A stretch of DNA of 64,000 nucleotides from Saccharum officinarum (Eukaryota; Streptophyta; Magnoliopsida; Poales; Poaceae): assembly GCA_020631735.1 (NCBI GenBank), contig CM036162.1, positions 92,986,401 to 93,050,400 on the forward strand, written 5' to 3'. Shown here one piece after another: positions 22,155 to 36,400 of the stretch (within the stretch, counting starts at the first letter, position 1; each line of letters begins with the position of its first letter). The notes under the pieces were generated by a model. The model had not been told where the DNA came from. It did no database searches and saw only the letters and a list, made by a program, of their open reading frames with translations. A program made the translations under genes and the position numbers.

Positions 22155-23471
22155 ATTGTTTCAAGCGCATATAGGTCACCGCACTCCAGAGTGACCACCC
22201 CACGAACTTGCATGGAACTCGTATATCAGGCGCTGCTGCAATGATGTGTCTGCACCGATCCAAATGCGATAATGGTAACGCAACAGTCCTGATTGCAGGG
22301 TAAAATTTGGAACGGCGGCAGAGTCCAATGCTAGCTTACTAAGGAGATCCTAGGTGACCGCATCGTGACTGTAACTTGCAATCGCAGCCTGAACCCAGTT
22401 GGGCACCAAAGAAGTCACAACATTGCACATCGTCAGTGGGTCAGGATGTCGTGACAAAGCGTCAGCTACACTGTTTGAAGTTCCCAAGTGATACACAATG
22501 CGATACTGTAGCCCAAGCAGCTTAAGATTAGTTATGAACGAGCAACTCTGAACTGTCCAAGTCGCAGCTGGAATATGAGAATCACAATGCAGCACCGCAC
22601 CGTTGGCCACCTGCATGATGACAACAAGACGTAATTGCTGAACACCTAACAAAGTCTTGGCCACCGATGTACTGATAAATGTATGAGAACTCCTCGAATC
22701 TACCAAAATAGACAAAGGATGGCCCTAAATATGTCTAGAAAAACATAATGTCTTTAGTGCAGTGGTACCAACTAGAGCAGCGACTGACAAATGCATCATC
22801 ACTTGAGAAGCAGTAGGAGATGTTGGACTTGTTTCTTTAGAATCTTCAAATTCAGGAAATATGTCTAATAACTCTTGGACGAGATGCAGCTGCACAGTTT
22901 CTACACACCTGTGATCTCTGGTTCACTTGGTGCCACAGCAGATACAGAGACCTTGTGCATGGTGAGATGCTCGTAGGGCCTAAAACTTTTCTTTAGCTGA
23001 AGAATGAGGCGTTGCTGTCAGTCGCTTAACATCACTGACAACAAGCTTTAATGGTGGTGGTGACAAAGGAAAGCCCCCATTCCACGCCGGGTGCGACGTT
23101 GAGCCTACCACAATGCACTAGTAAGTTCTCTTGGCACCCCCAACACCTCCTCCTGCCATTGAGCAAGTACACAAGCAGTATCTAAAGTCGAAGGGCGCTG
23201 TACTAGAACAACAAATTTGATTTCATCACGCAAGCCAACAATAAAACACTGGGTATAGTAGAGTGGATCTAGGTGTTTGACATAAGCTTTTAGATCATCT
23301 ACTAGTGCCATGAACTGATCTATATACTCATTCACTAGACCGTTCTAACAAATTTGAAACAAGCGACACAAAAGCAACTCGTGCCTGTCATGAGCGAAAC
23401 GTAACAACAACTGAGAGCAGAAATCAGACCAAGTGATGAACTCTAGCTGATCCTCGATAGAGGACAGCCAA
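22155..23471 (-). pseudogene. B gag end, protease and start of integrase (RT deleted)
   Basis: Reading leftwards from 23471: SSIEDQLEFITWSDFC, then NEYIDQFMALVDDLKAY and YYTQCFIVGLRDEIK (gag), a damaged zinc knuckle near 22930, then protease SILVDSRSSHTFIS near 22710 with DSRS in place of DSGS. It jumps directly to the end of RNase H (YRIVYHLGTSNSVADALSRH), then LLRYHYRIWIG and GGHSG of the integrase zinc region. RT and most of RNase H have been lost by internal deletion. In-frame stops and shifts are present. Confidence 0.75.
23467..23471 (+). other. Left target duplication of D (GCCAA)
   Basis: Identical to 47193-47197. Joining the flanks with one copy keeps the B gag frame open (CWLSSIED). 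Confidence 0.8.
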
Positions 23472-25249
23472 TGTGGCAGATCCGTCTGAAATAACATACT
23501 TTCGAAGGCACTTGTCTTCCACTAGACACTAAGTACCTCAAAAGTGAGCTAAATCAAACAGTTCTATCGAGCACACTGCATGGGAGCACTTAAAAGTCCA
23601 TATTTTTATATTAGGATCATAAATGAGAGATAAAACTTACAACATTATTAGGCATTTCTTACATCACTTTTAATAGAACATCAAAGTAATTCATCATTTG
23701 ACAATAACAGCAGAATATAAAGTGTTATTCAGAGTTTCAATGGAATGGAAATCATTTAATGACAAGTTAAACAATTTCTTGAAGAACAATTATATACATG
23801 AATTGATAACATGTTGTAAGTCTTTCCTTTGTAAAACATTTTGGTTGGAAGTTTTAAATAACTCTATGTCCGCAACGTACAGAAAATCCTCGTTGAGCCC
23901 ACCAGGAGGTTTTCATGCACAAGTGTCAGCTCCACGTGTTCCTGTCACCTACAACAGGGTAGAATAAACCCTGAGTACCGCAAGACTTACCCGTCAGGAG
24001 GGAAGAAAAGACTCTAAGGATATGCAAGGCTATCTGGCTTGTGGGTTTATTGCACCTGCAGGAAGCATTACTAAATGTGCATCCTTATATTCAAGTTTAT
24101 TAGCAGTCATCATTATTTCATTAACCAATCATTCTATGTAAGCACCTATGTTACTTTCCAGCAATGGTTGAGCAATCAGAACTATTTTATCATCTTCCAT
24201 GTTCTAGTTCTTACTACGGTGCTAGACCATAGCCAAGTTGTACTGTCACGTAGAAAACAGCAATTCGTGAATCAATGTAGCACAGCTGGGTACCCAAAAA
24301 CATGAGCCTCATTTGTACCCTAGGCACAAACAAGACTAACCCGTTCTACTCCTGTCAAGGGGTTCAGGTCCCTATCCAAACTAGACTCCAAGCCCCCAAC
24401 ACCTGAGGCCTGGCCTCAGTGCGGCGCTTAGACCTCCACCCAATAATTCAACCCTAACAATCGGTCCAGAAAGAGCTGGAACCTATGACAAGAGAGTAAC
24501 AAGTCTTCCCGCCCCCATAAGCAAGTATGTGGTTAGGATAATAAGTCTGTGACCTGACTACCATCCACAGCAACGCCCGGTCCTCAATCAACACAAGCGA
24601 GCAATTGCAACATGAGCCTCGCTCAGTTGCCAACCAGGTCCAAATTCAATCCAAATTCAGTCCCTCCTGATCTCCAATTATTATCCATATATATTTATAT
24701 TCCATGTGGTAGCAATATGATAATAATAATAGTATTAATATATAATCCTATCTCTCGCGAGTGACAGACAATCACTCGACTTCTACCGAGCCCCATAGCA
24801 AAGCAAGCTACACGATCCTATCATACTAGTATGACTCATAGGATGAGGATATATATGCAAGTGGATTTCATTCAACTCCTTAAAACTTAATGCACAAGCA
24901 TAAAACAAAGTGCAGAATAATAGGGGTTATGCACCGGAGCTTGCCTGGGTAAGATATAACCAAAAGTTAGCATTCCATGACGATGACACGATCATCAGGA
25001 CACCATCTTTTCTGCTACTCTAGGTGACTCCATGATCCATCATTATTCCTATTATGATTTGCACGGATGCAACACGGAAACGTAAATAATCAATGACAAG
25101 CGCAACACTTAAAATACGAGTACGCCTCTCAAGCTAACGAGCTAGCTCTATAGCTAACGCACTAAGCTACGTATCCACGTTGTCTAATACGATGTTATAT
25201 TCCAACAAGTATTTTAGTTATACAAACCAAGGTGTTGCTTTATTCACTT

Positions 25250-26552
25250 TGTCGGTACCAACAGTACGGGGGTACCCGCACCTATCGCCAAAAAACTAAC
25301 ACGACCGAAACCGCAATAAAAGATAGCCCGCCTCGACCACGTATCCAGTCAGTCTCGTACGAGGCCCGCTCGACGGGGCGCCTCGACCGCGCCCCGGCTC
25401 CGACTCGTACGAGACCCGCTCGACGGGGCGCCTCGACCGCGCCCCGGCTCCGACTCGTACGAGGCCCGCTCGACGAGGCGCCTCGACCGCGCCCTGGCTC
25501 CGACTCGTACGAGGCTCGCTCGACGGGGTGCCTCGACCGCGCCCTGGCTCCGACTCGTACGAGGCCCGCTCGACGGGGCGCCTCGACCACGCCCTGGCTT
25601 CGACTCGTACGAGGCCCGCTCAACGGGGCGCCTCGACCGCGCCCCATCCCGTGCCGCAAGGTACTTCGATAGCGCTCCGACCCGCGTGAGGCTCGACCGC
25701 CTGCTAGGGAGAACTCCGACTCGCGTGAGCCCGGACCGAGCACCTCGACACCTTTTCTTTACCTACCCCGGGACAAAAGCCATAGCATTCAATGCGGTTA
25801 CCTACTACCACCTACCGGCATGGCTGCGGCCAGGATCGACGTGGGAACAATACACGTGTTAGATCTCACTGTTTTACCGCCCATCCCGTGATGGGAGGTG
25901 AAACCCGTCACTATACCCACCTTACCGCGCACTGTTCACCATCAATCACCCTCGAGGGAGGATAAGACAAGGCCCGTTCTCCGCGATATCGGGGATTCGG
26001 CCTTATCCATCCGGCCTCGACCCGACCTCGACCCAGCCTCGACGCTCGACTTAGTTCAAAGGACGGTATGGCATGGCGCTCTGGGTCATTTCGCCATCTT
26101 GTCTCCCACAACGTCAGGGTGTCTAGGGATGGCCGGCCATTCCCAAGGCACGTCGCTACAGTCAACTCAACGGGAATCGACAAAACATCACCTCAAGGCT
26201 CCCCGTCGTCTTGGCCTCCTCTCACCCTATAAAAGGGCAGGCCAGGGTTCAACGGAGGAGGGGGACGAAGACGGAACGAAAAAACAAAACAAGAAATCCA
26301 CATCTCAAGCAACCGCCTTTTTCCTCTTTTCTCTTTGAGACTTGGGCTCGACACCCTCTCTCGCATGCTTGTAACCCCTACACGAGCACCTCGGTGCAAG
26401 GAAATACAAACCTCTCCCCCCCGCTGGACGTAGGGCCTTCTTTTGCCCGAACCAGGATAAACCCCCGTGTGTTCTCCTTGCATCACCATCTAGGAAAGAG
26501 ACACACAGCATTTACTCGTTGGTTTAGGACCCCCTCGGTCTGAACACCGACA
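25250..26552 (+). repeat. 5' LTR of Tat copy 2
   Basis: Begins TGTCGGTACCAACAG and ends AACACCGACA. A six-unit 50-bp array lies at about 25354-25643 and a TATA box at 26228-26235. Confidence 0.95.
25354..25643 (+). repeat. 50-bp tandem array (about 6 units) in 5' LTR
   Basis: Same unit as at 71-470, with two fewer copies. The 3' LTR array at 43164-43453 has the same number. Confidence 0.88.
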
Positions 26553-26572
26553 GTTGGCGCGCCAGGTAGGGG
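26553..26572 (+). other. Primer-binding-like site of copy 2
   Basis: GTTGGCGCGCCAGGTAGGGG, identical to copy A. Confidence 0.7.
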
Positions 26573-26614
26573 ATCGCTGCGTGCCAAACATCGCTTTCTC
26601 GCCTTTTTTCCTAG

Positions 26615-29600
26615 ATGGCTGACCCCGAACGTCCTATTCCGTTGGCCACGGTGATCTGGTTCGGGAGTTTGGAGTTCATGTCGCTTGGCCATGGCTACGA
26701 TATGGTCCTAATTCCCCCCAGGCACCCATCCGACGAGGACTACGAGCTCTCCCAGCCTGGGGGAGCAATCCACCGGCACCGTCGCTCCAGGCGGGCGCGG
26801 GCCGCCCGACGACGACGAGCCCGGTACAGCCACCGTCTTCACCTCGCGGAGGGCGATGCGGTCCCCCGGTCTGGCACCCCCCAGCCAGGCGCCAGCCTAG
26901 ATCTCCTTTTGGAAGGTTTGGGAAGAACGAGCTTGGCTGAGGGTGACATGCCGACGGAGAATCCCGCCGCTCCCCCGTCTGGTGAGACACCACTGTCCGG
27001 AGCATCCATTTCAGCACGGGCAGTGACATCTTCATCACCATTCCCGTTTGGGCTAGACTCGGCTGCCTGGGTATACGCATCCTCCATGAGCACCCGCATG
27101 AGTGCTTATGAGGAACTCCCCGGGCACCATCTACGCTCCACTCTGGACCTCGTTGCATCCACACCGGCTTCTGATTATCAGGACTCTATGGAGACACCGG
27201 AAACAGAGCCCCGTGTGACTGCTTCTTTATGTCGCTGCCTCAGTGACGATTGGCAATGGCCACACATTCCCCCGTCATATTACTACTCTGGCGCTCCTAA
27301 CTCCGACTCGGCTGACGACACCTATGATCCGACCCGCGAGTGCTTCAACATCGACGTTGAAAGCACTTTGGAATCAGAGGACGAAGAGCCAGTTGAAGGA
27401 AGGCACACGCCACCTCATAACGAGCTTCCTGCCGAGCGAGACGAGCCTCAGTTCCTTGCGGATCAAGGAGCGCAGCTCGAACAGATTTGCGAGTTGCAGG
27501 ACAGGCTTGACGAGGAACGGGAAAACCTGGATCTACTCCAACAAACCCTCGAGCGTGAGCGTGCGGAACACGCACATGGCGGGAGAGCTCACGAGAGAGC
27601 TCGCGACATCAGCCGTCACATCGACGAGGACCGGGCGGTCGACCCCCCGGTTTTCGCTCGAGCCAGCCAGAATGTCGCCGCCGCCGCCATGCTCCTCCGC
27701 AACATGCCCAAGCCGTCAAACCCCGACGCCCGTCGGGCTCGAGATGAAATCCGAGAACTCCTTGAGACCGCCGCCATGCAGCAGGCCGAGAGCTCTGCCT
27801 CAAGGCGACGCGAGGCAGCCTCGGAGCGGATCCTCGAGCCTTCCCGACAGGAGAGAGAAGCCTCGGTTCACCCCGAGCCTGCCCGGCGAAACCGGGTAGC
27901 ACCGGCCCCTGAGCCCACCGGCAACGACCGCGAACCTCGAGACACCCGTGGCAACATCGTCGAGCGCCGCACGCGCAAGCACGGTGACGGTGTGGCTCGA
28001 GGCTACCACGTCCACAGGGGCGGACGCTACGACAGCTCGGAAGATCGTAGCCCTTCACCCGAGCCCCCGGGTCCTCGGGTCTTCAGTAAGGCAATCCGTG
28101 AGACGGTGCCCCCGGCTCGGTTCTGCCCCCCACGACTCTCACCAAGTACAACGGCGAAACCAAACCCGAACTTTGGCTCGCCGATTTCCGCTTGGCGTGT
28201 CAGTTGGGCGGGGCCACCGACGACCGGGTCATCATTCGACAACTCCCTCTATTCCTCTCCGACACCGCCCGAGCCTGGCTCGAGGATCTCCCACCTCGGC
28301 AGATCCACAACTGGGATGATCTCGTGAGGGTGTTCGAGGGAAATTTCAAGGGGACCTACATGCGCCCCGGCAACTCATGGGACCTCCGGAGCTGCAAGCA
28401 GAAACCAGATGAATCCCTCCGAGACTACATCCGACGCTTCTCCCAGCAGCGTACCGTGCTCCCCAACATCACCGACTCCGACGTAATTACGGCCTTCCTC
28501 TCCGGCACCACCTGTAAGGAGTTGGTCCGAGAATTGGGCCGTAACACCCCACTCACTGCCAACGGATTGATGGACATCGTCACCAACTTCGCCGCCGGCG
28601 AGGAGGCGGTTGGTGCAATCATTGGCGGCGACCGGAAAAGGGGGAGCAGAAGGTCGACGATCCCGCGAGTTCCACCCGGGGCCCCAAGAGAAACAACCGC
28701 AAGAAGAAGAAAGGCCAGCAGGGCAAGCTCGAGGCCCCGGCCGACGAGCTCGTCGCTGCTACCGAGCACAAGAAACCTCGAGGCCCCCCCGGCGGGGGCG
28801 TCTTCGACAAAATGCTCAAAGAGCCGTGTCCCTACCACAAGGGACTCACTAACCATAACCTCGAGGATTGTCACATGCTGCGCAGGTACTTCGGGGGTGC
28901 CGGCGCCAAGAAGGACGACAAGAGGGAGGACCCTAAGGGTGACGACAAGGACGGGGAATTTCCCGAGATCCATGACTGCTTCATGATCAACGGAGGGCCC
29001 TCGACCTGCCTCTCTGCGCGCCAGCGCAAGCGAGAACGGTGCGAGGTCTTCTCCGTACAATCGGTAGTACCCCGCTTCCTTGATTAGTCCGCGGTGGCCA
29101 TCACTTTCGACCGTGACGACCACCCAGACTACGTCCCCAACCCGAGGGTCTATCCGCTCGTTGTTGACCCCGTCATCGCCAACACACGCCTCACCAAGGT
29201 GCTCATGGACGGCGGAAGCAGCCTTAACATCATCTACTCCCAGACCCTCGACCTCCTGGGGGTCGATAGAGCGCGCCTTCAACCTAGCGTCGGGGGCTTC
29301 CACGGAGTCGTGCCAGGGAAACGGGCGGAACCCCTCGAGCGGGTCGATCTGCCTGTTTGTTTTGGCATACCGGCCAACTTCCGAAAGGAAACTCTCACTT
29401 TCGAAGTGGTCAGATTCCGTGGAACGTACCACGCTATCCTGGGGCGCCCATACTACGCCAGGTTCATGGCAATCCCGAACTACACCTACCTCAAGCTCAA
29501 GATGCCAGGCCCCAACGGTGTCATCACTGTAGGGCCCTCATATGAACATGCCTACAAGTGCGACGTCGAGTGCGTCGAGCACGGCGAGGCCGTTTTCGAG

Positions 29601-29768
29601 TCGGCAATCTTGGCTGCAGACCTCGACGGTCTCGCCAATACGATTCCCGACCCAAAGCGCCATGTCGGCAGCTTCGAGCCCACCGAAGACGTCAAACTCG
29701 TACCCCTCGACCCCGCTGATCCCAAGGGAAAGGCACTGAACGTCAGTGCCACCCTCGATCCTAAATAG
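26615..29768 (+). pseudogene. Gag-protease of Tat copy 2 (decayed)
   Basis: Closely matches copy A from ATG 26615. The frame is lost near 28125 (one base fewer in a C run), changes again near 28630 where sequence differs from GEPAREE in copy A, and meets a TAG at 29086 where copy A has Trp. The capsid-like domain (28130-28620), the Cys/His cluster (28826-28870) and protease VLMDGGSSLNIIY (near 29200) remain recognisable. It ends at the TAG shared with copy A. Confidence 0.88.
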
Positions 29769-32700
29769 GAAGCAGTGCTCGTCGACTTTCTCCGCGCAAA
29801 CATCAACATCTTTGCGTGGAGTCCCTCGGATATGCCGGGCATACCCAGGGAAGTCGCCGAGCACGCCTTGGAGATCCGGGCCGGATCCAAACCGGTGAAG
29901 CAACGCCTGCGTCGCTTCGACGAGGAGAAGTGCAGGGTCATCGGCGAGGAGATACACAAACTGTTAGAAGCCGGGTTCATCAAGGAGGTTCATCATCCCG
30001 AGTGGCTAGCTAATCCTGTATTAGTTAGGAAAAAGAGTGGGAAATGGAGGATGTGCGTAGACTATACTGATTTAAATAAAGCATGTCCGAAAGTTTCCTT
30101 TCCTTTGCCACGCATTGACCAAATCGTTGATTCCACTATGGGATGTGAAACTCTCTCATTCTTAGATGCATACTCCGGCTACCACCAAATCAAAATGAGG
30201 GAGTCTGACCAGCTCGTGACTTCATTCATCACCCCATTCGGCATGTATTGCTACGTTACGATGCCCTTCGGTCTCCGGAACATGGGGGCAACGTACCAGC
30301 GATGCATGCAACATATTTTTGGAAAGCACATTGGGTCGACCGTCGAAGCTTACATCGACGACATCGTGGTCAAAACCCAACAAGCCGACGATCTGGTCAG
30401 TGACCTCGACGTTGCATTCAAATGCCTCAGGGCAAAAAACATCAGACTCAATCCAGAGAAATGTGTCTTCGGTGTCCCACGAGGTATGCTTTTAGGGTTT
30501 ATCGTGTCTAAACGCGGCATCGAGGCCAACCCTAAAAAAATCTCTGCAATAACCAAGATGGGCCCCATCCGATTTCTAAAGGGCATACAGAGGGTCACAG
30601 GTTGCTTGGCAGCACTCAGCCGTTTCATTTCGCGCCTCGGTGAAAAAGCACTCCCTCTATACCGTCTCTTGAAGAAATCGGACCATTTTTCCTGGAACCT
30701 TGAGGCTAAGGAGGCTCTCACGAAACTCAAAGCCACCCTCTCTAACTCACCGATCCTCGTCCCTCCAACCCCGGGGGAACCACTCCTACTCTACGTCGCC
30801 GCGACATCACAAGTAGTCAGTGCTGCCCTGGTTGTCGAGCGGGCCGAGGAGGCACATACCTTGCTCGTCCAAAGGCCGGTTTATTTCGTTAGCGATGTGC
30901 TCTCAGAAACAAAGTGTCGATAACCACAGATCCAGAAACTGCTATATGTTGTCATCTTGACGCGGCGCAAGCTCCGACACTACTTCGAGGGTCACCCGAT
31001 TACTGTGGTTTCTTCTTTCCCCTTGGGAGAGATAGCCTAGAACCGGGAAGCCTCGGGTAGGGTTGCCAAATGGGCGGTCGAACTCATGGGCGAGGCATTG
31101 TCCTATGCGCCGTGAAAGGCTATCAAGTCACAGGTGTTAGCAGATTTTCTGGCTGAGTGGACTGACACACAACTCCCCCCTGCACAGCTTCAGGCGGAGC
31201 TGTGGACCATGTACTTCGATGGGTCATTAATGAAAACGGGAGCAGGCGCGGGCTTGCTCTTCATCTCACCCCTCGGGATTCACATGCGCTACGTCATCCG
31301 GCTTCATTTCCCTGCGTCTAACAACGTCGCCGAGTACGAGGCACTCGTCACGGGGTTGAGAATCGCCGTCGAGCTCGGGGTCCGACACCTTGACGTCCGA
31401 GGCGACTCCCAACTCGTGATCGATCAGGTCATGAAGAGCTCGAGCTGCCGCGACCCCAAGATGGAAGCCTACTGCCAAGAAGTACGGCGCCTCGAGGACA
31501 AGTTTCACGACCTCGAGCTCAACCACATCGCACGCAAGTATAATGAGGCCGCTGATGAACTGGCAAAAATCACGTCCAGTCGAGCCACGGTTCCACCGGA
31601 CGTCTTCGCGAAAGACCTTCAGCAGCCATCCGTCGACCTCAGGCCCGACGGGGGGGTCGACGGGGCGTTGCTCGACCCTCCACCTGAGGCAGAAGCCCCC
31701 TCGACCGGGGCTAAAGCCATGCAGGTGGAAGACCTAACGCCACCGTCCGACCTCGAGCCTGACTGGCGCGTCCCGTACCTCGACTACCTCTGCCAAGGGG
31801 ACCTCCCCTCGGATAAGACTGAGGCTCGATGGATCACACGCCGGGCCAAAACTTTTGTGATCATGGGCGACAGTAGAGAGCTCTACCGTCATAGCCCTAC
31901 CGGTATCCTCCAACGTTGCATCACAAAAGAGCAAGGCAGGAATCTGCTCGGTGATCTTCACTCGGGGGCTTGCGGTCACCACACAGCACCTCGAACCCTC
32001 GTCGGAAACGCCTTTCGACAAGGATTCTATTGGCTGACCGTGGTCCCGACGCTGTCAAGCTAGTACGCTCCTGCGAGGGTTGTCAGTACTATGCAAGACA
32101 AACCCATCTTCCGGCACATGCCCTGCAAACTATCCCCATCACATGGCCATTTGCCGTTTGGGGGCTCAACCTTGTCGGACCACTGAAAAGGATAACTGGC
32201 GGCTTCACCCACTTGCTCGTCGCAATCGACAAATTCTCCAAGTGGATCGAGGCCCGCCCTATCACCAGCATCAGGTCCGAGCAAGCTGTGCTCTTCTTCA
32301 CTGACATTATTCATCGCTTTGGGTCCCCAACTGTATCATCACAGACAATGGCACCCAGTTCACTGGCAGAAAGTTTTTGGATTTCTACGACAACCACCAC
32401 ATCCGAGTGCTCTGGTCAGCCGTGGCTCATCCAAAACAAACGGTCAGTGGAACGTGCCAACGCATGGTCCTACAAGGCCTGAAGCCCAGAATCTTTGACA
32501 AATTAAATAAACATGGCAAAAGATGGGCTACCGAGCTACCCTCGGTCCTATGGAGCCTAAGAACAACGTCAAGTCGAGCCACGGGGTTCACTCCATTCTT
32601 CTTAGTCTATGGGTCTGAGGCTATGCTACCAACCGATATAGAATACGGATCCCAAGGTTGAAGGCATACAACGAAAGATATAACGACGCCACAAGACAGG

Positions 32701-32996
32701 ACGCCCTCGACCAGCTCGAGGAAGCCCGAGATGTGGCTCTGTTGCATTCTGCCAGGTACCAGCAGGGTCTCCGACGCTACCACGACAGACACGTCCGCAA
32801 GCGGTGACCTCAACGTCGGCGACTTGGTGCTACGGCGGACCAGAACACCAAGGGACGGCACAAGCTCACACCACCATGGGAAGGGCCGTACATCATCGCA
32901 GAAGTACTAAAGCCGGGCACCTACAAGCTATCCAACGAGAAGGGCGAAATCCTCACAACGCTTGAAATTGAACAGCTACGTCGCTTCTTTCCTTAA
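29769..32996 (+). pseudogene. Pol of copy 2, first rendering (RT, RNases H, integrase)
   Basis: RT (with a YIDD box in place of YVDD near 30351), RNase H, second RNase H (from about 31210), a linker and integrase ending at TAA 32994. Breaks: TAA 30921 (Tyr in copy A), TAG 31038 (Gln in copy A), TGA 31113 (Arg in copy A), a frameshift near 32035 before the integrase zinc region, and more small shifts near 32320 and 32440-32460. The integrase shows CEGCQYYARQTH and AIDKFSKWIEA. The last of the DDE motifs is disturbed here but intact in the repeated copy at 36547. Confidence 0.87.
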
Positions 32997-33304
32997 AAAG
33001 CCTCGAGGCTCTGTATTTTCTTTTTCGTCAATAAAGAATACAGCGATGTTCAAACTTTCGTTTCGTAATGAGGAAGGATCGACCCTGCACTCCAGAGTCG
33101 ACCCTCCCTCGGGGCTAGGGGAACCCCCGGTCCCCAAAAAAAAACTTATGCTCTTTTTTAAAATTAAAGAACCGCTTCTTAGATCGACTTCGCTGAAAGA
33201 GCACCCTAAGGTTCGAGAGGGCTCTCGAGTCTGGAGCATCACCTACGCCTCCGAGGCTACGTACTCCACTCACCCCTTACACCTTTTAGAGGTACGCCTT
33301 CACG

Positions 33305-33404
33305 NNNNNNNNNNNNNNNNNNNNNNNNNNNNNNNNNNNNNNNNNNNNNNNNNNNNNNNNNNNNNNNNNNNNNNNNNNNNNNNNNNNNNNNNNNNNNNNN
33401 NNNN
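33305..33404. other. Assembly gap (100 N)
   Basis: The sequence after the gap restarts inside protease and repeats the 4.0 kb before the gap, so this junction is probably two overlapping contig ends. Confidence 0.97.
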
Positions 33405-36400
33405 GTCGGGGGCTTCCACGGAGTCGTGCCAGGGAAACGGGCGAACCCTCGAGCGGGTCGATCTGCCTGTTTGTTTTGGCACACGGCCAACTCCGAAAGG
33501 AAACTCTCACTTTCGAAGTGGTCAGATTCCGTGGAACGTACACGCTATCCTGGGGCGCCCATAGCTACGCCAGGTTCATGGCAATCCCGAACTACACCTA
33601 CCTCAAGCTCAAGATGCCAGGCCCAAACGGTGTCATCACTGTAGGGCCCTCATATGAACATGCCTACAAGTGCGACGTCGAGTGGGCGTCGAGCACGGCG
33701 AGGCCGTTTTCGAGTCGGCAATCTTGGCTGCAGACTCGACGGTCTCGCCAATACGATTCCCGACCCAAAGCGCCATGCGGCAGCTTCGAGCCCACGAAGA
33801 CGTCAAACTCGTACCCCTCGACCCCGCTGATCCAAGGGAAAGGCACTGAACGTCAGTGCCACCCTCGATCCTAAATAGGAAGCAGTGCTCGCGACTTTCT
33901 CCCGCGCAAACGTCGACATCTTTGCGTGGAGTCCCGGATATGCCGGGCATACCCAGGGAAGTCGCCGAGCACGCCTTGGAGATCCGGGCCGGATCCAAAC
34001 CGGTGAAGCAACGCCTGCGTCGCTTCGATGAGGAGAAGCGCAGGGTCATCGGCGAGGAGATACACAAACTGTTAGAAGCCGGGTTCATCAAGGAGGTTCA
34101 TCATCCCGAGTGGCTAGCTTATCCTGTATTAGTTAGGAAAAAGAGTGGGAAATGGAGGATGTGCGTAGACTATACCGGTTTAAATAAAGCATGTCCGAAA
34201 GTTTCCTTTCCTTTGCCACGCATTGACCAAATCGTTGATTCCACTGCGGGATGTGAAACTCTCTCATTCTTAGATGCATACTCCGGCTACCACCAAATCA
34301 AAATGAGGGAGTCCGACCAGCTCGCGACTTCATTCATCACCCCATTCGGCATGTATTGCTACGTTACGATGCCCTTCGGTCTCCGGAACGCGGGGGCAAC
34401 ATACCAGCGATGCATGCAACATGTTTTTGGAAAGCACATTGGTCGACCGTCGAAGCTTACATCGACGACATCGTGGTCAAAACCCAACAAGCCGACGATC
34501 TGGTCAGCGACCTCGACGTTGCATTCAAATGCCTCAGGGCAAAAAACATCAGACTCAATCCAGAGAAATGTGTCTTCGGTGTCCCACGAGGTATGCTTTT
34601 AGGGTTTATCGTGTCTAAACGCGGCATCGAGGCCAACCCTGAAAAAATCTCTGCAATAACCAAGATGGGCCCCATCCGAGATCTAAAGGGCGTACAGAGG
34701 GTCACAGGTTGCTTGGCGGCACTCAGCCGTTTCATTTCGCGCCTCGGCGAAAAAGCACTCCCTCTGTACCGTCTCTTGAAGAAATCGGACCATTTTTCCT
34801 GGAACCTTGAGGCTGAGGAGGCTCTCACGAAACTCAAAGCCACCCTCTCTAACTCACCGATCCTCGTCCCTCCAACCCGGGGGAACCACTCCTACTCTAC
34901 GTCGCCGCGACATCACAAGTAGTCAGTGCTGCCTGGTTGTCGAGCGGGCCGAGGAGGCACATACCTTGCTCGTCCAAAGGCCGGTCTATTTCGTTAGCGA
35001 GGTGCTCTCAGAAACAAAGTGTCGATAACCACAGATCCAGAAACTGCTATATGCTGTCATCTTGACGCGGCGCAAGCTCCGACACTACTTCGAGGGTCAC
35101 CCGATTACTGTGGTTTCTTCTTTCCCCTTGGGAGAGATAGCCTAGAACCGGGAAGCCTCGGGTAGGGTTGCCAAATGGGCGGTCGAACTCATGGGCGAGG
35201 CATTGTCCTATGCGCCCGTGAAAGGCTATCAAGTCACAGGTGTTAGCAGATTTTCTGGCTGAGTGGACTGACACACAACTCCCCCTGCACAGCTTCAGGC
35301 GGAGCTGTGGACCATGTACTTCGATGGGTCATTAATGAAAACGGGAGCAGGCGCGGGCTTGCTCTTCATCTCACCCCTCGGGATTCACATGCGCTACGTC
35401 ATCCGGCTTCATTTCCCTGCGTCTAACAACGTCGCCGAGTACGAGGCACTCGTCACGGGGTTGAGAATCGCCGTCGAGCTCGGGGTCCGACACCTTGACG
35501 TCCGAGGCGACTCCCAACTCGTGATCGATCAGGTCATGAAGAGCTCGAGCTGCCGCGACCCCAAGATGGAAGCCTACTGCCAAGAAGTACGGCGCCTCGA
35601 GGACAAGTTTCACGACCTCGAGCTCAACCACATCGCACGCAAGTATAATGAGGCCGCTGATGAACTGGCAAAAATCACGTCCAGTCGAGCCACGGTTCCA
35701 CCGGACGTCTTCGCGAAAGACCTTCAGCAGCCATCCGTCGACCTCAGGCCCGACGGGGGGGTCGACGGGGCGTTGCTCGACCCTCCACCTGAGGCAGAAG
35801 CCCCCTCGACCGGGGCTAAAGCCATGCAGGTGGAAGACCTAACGCCACCGTCCGACCTCGAGCCTGACTGGCGCGTCCCGTACCTCGACTACCTCTGCCA
35901 AGGGGACCTCCCCTCGGATAAGACTGAGGCTCGATGGATCACACGCCGGGCCAAAACTTTTGTGATCATGGGCGACAGTAGAGAGCTCTACCGTCATAGC
36001 CCTACCGGTATCCTCCAACGTTGCATCACAAAAGAGCAAGGCAGGAATCTGCTCGGTGATCTTCACTCGGGGGCTTGCGGTCACCACACAGCACCTCGAA
36101 CCCTCGTCGGAAACGCCTTTCGACAAGGATTCTATTGGCTGACCGTGGTCCCGACGCTGTCAAGCTAGTACGCTCCTGCGAGGGTTGTCAGTACTATGCA
36201 AGACAAACCCATCTTCCGGCACATGCCCTGCAAACTATCCCCATCACATGGCCATTTGCCGTTTGGGGGCTCAACCTTGTCGGACCACTGAAAAGGATAA
36301 CTGGCGGCTTCACCCACTTGCTCGTCGCAATCGACAAATTCTCCAAGTGGATCGAGGCCCGCCCTATCACCAGCATCAGGTCCGAGCAAGCTGTGCTCTT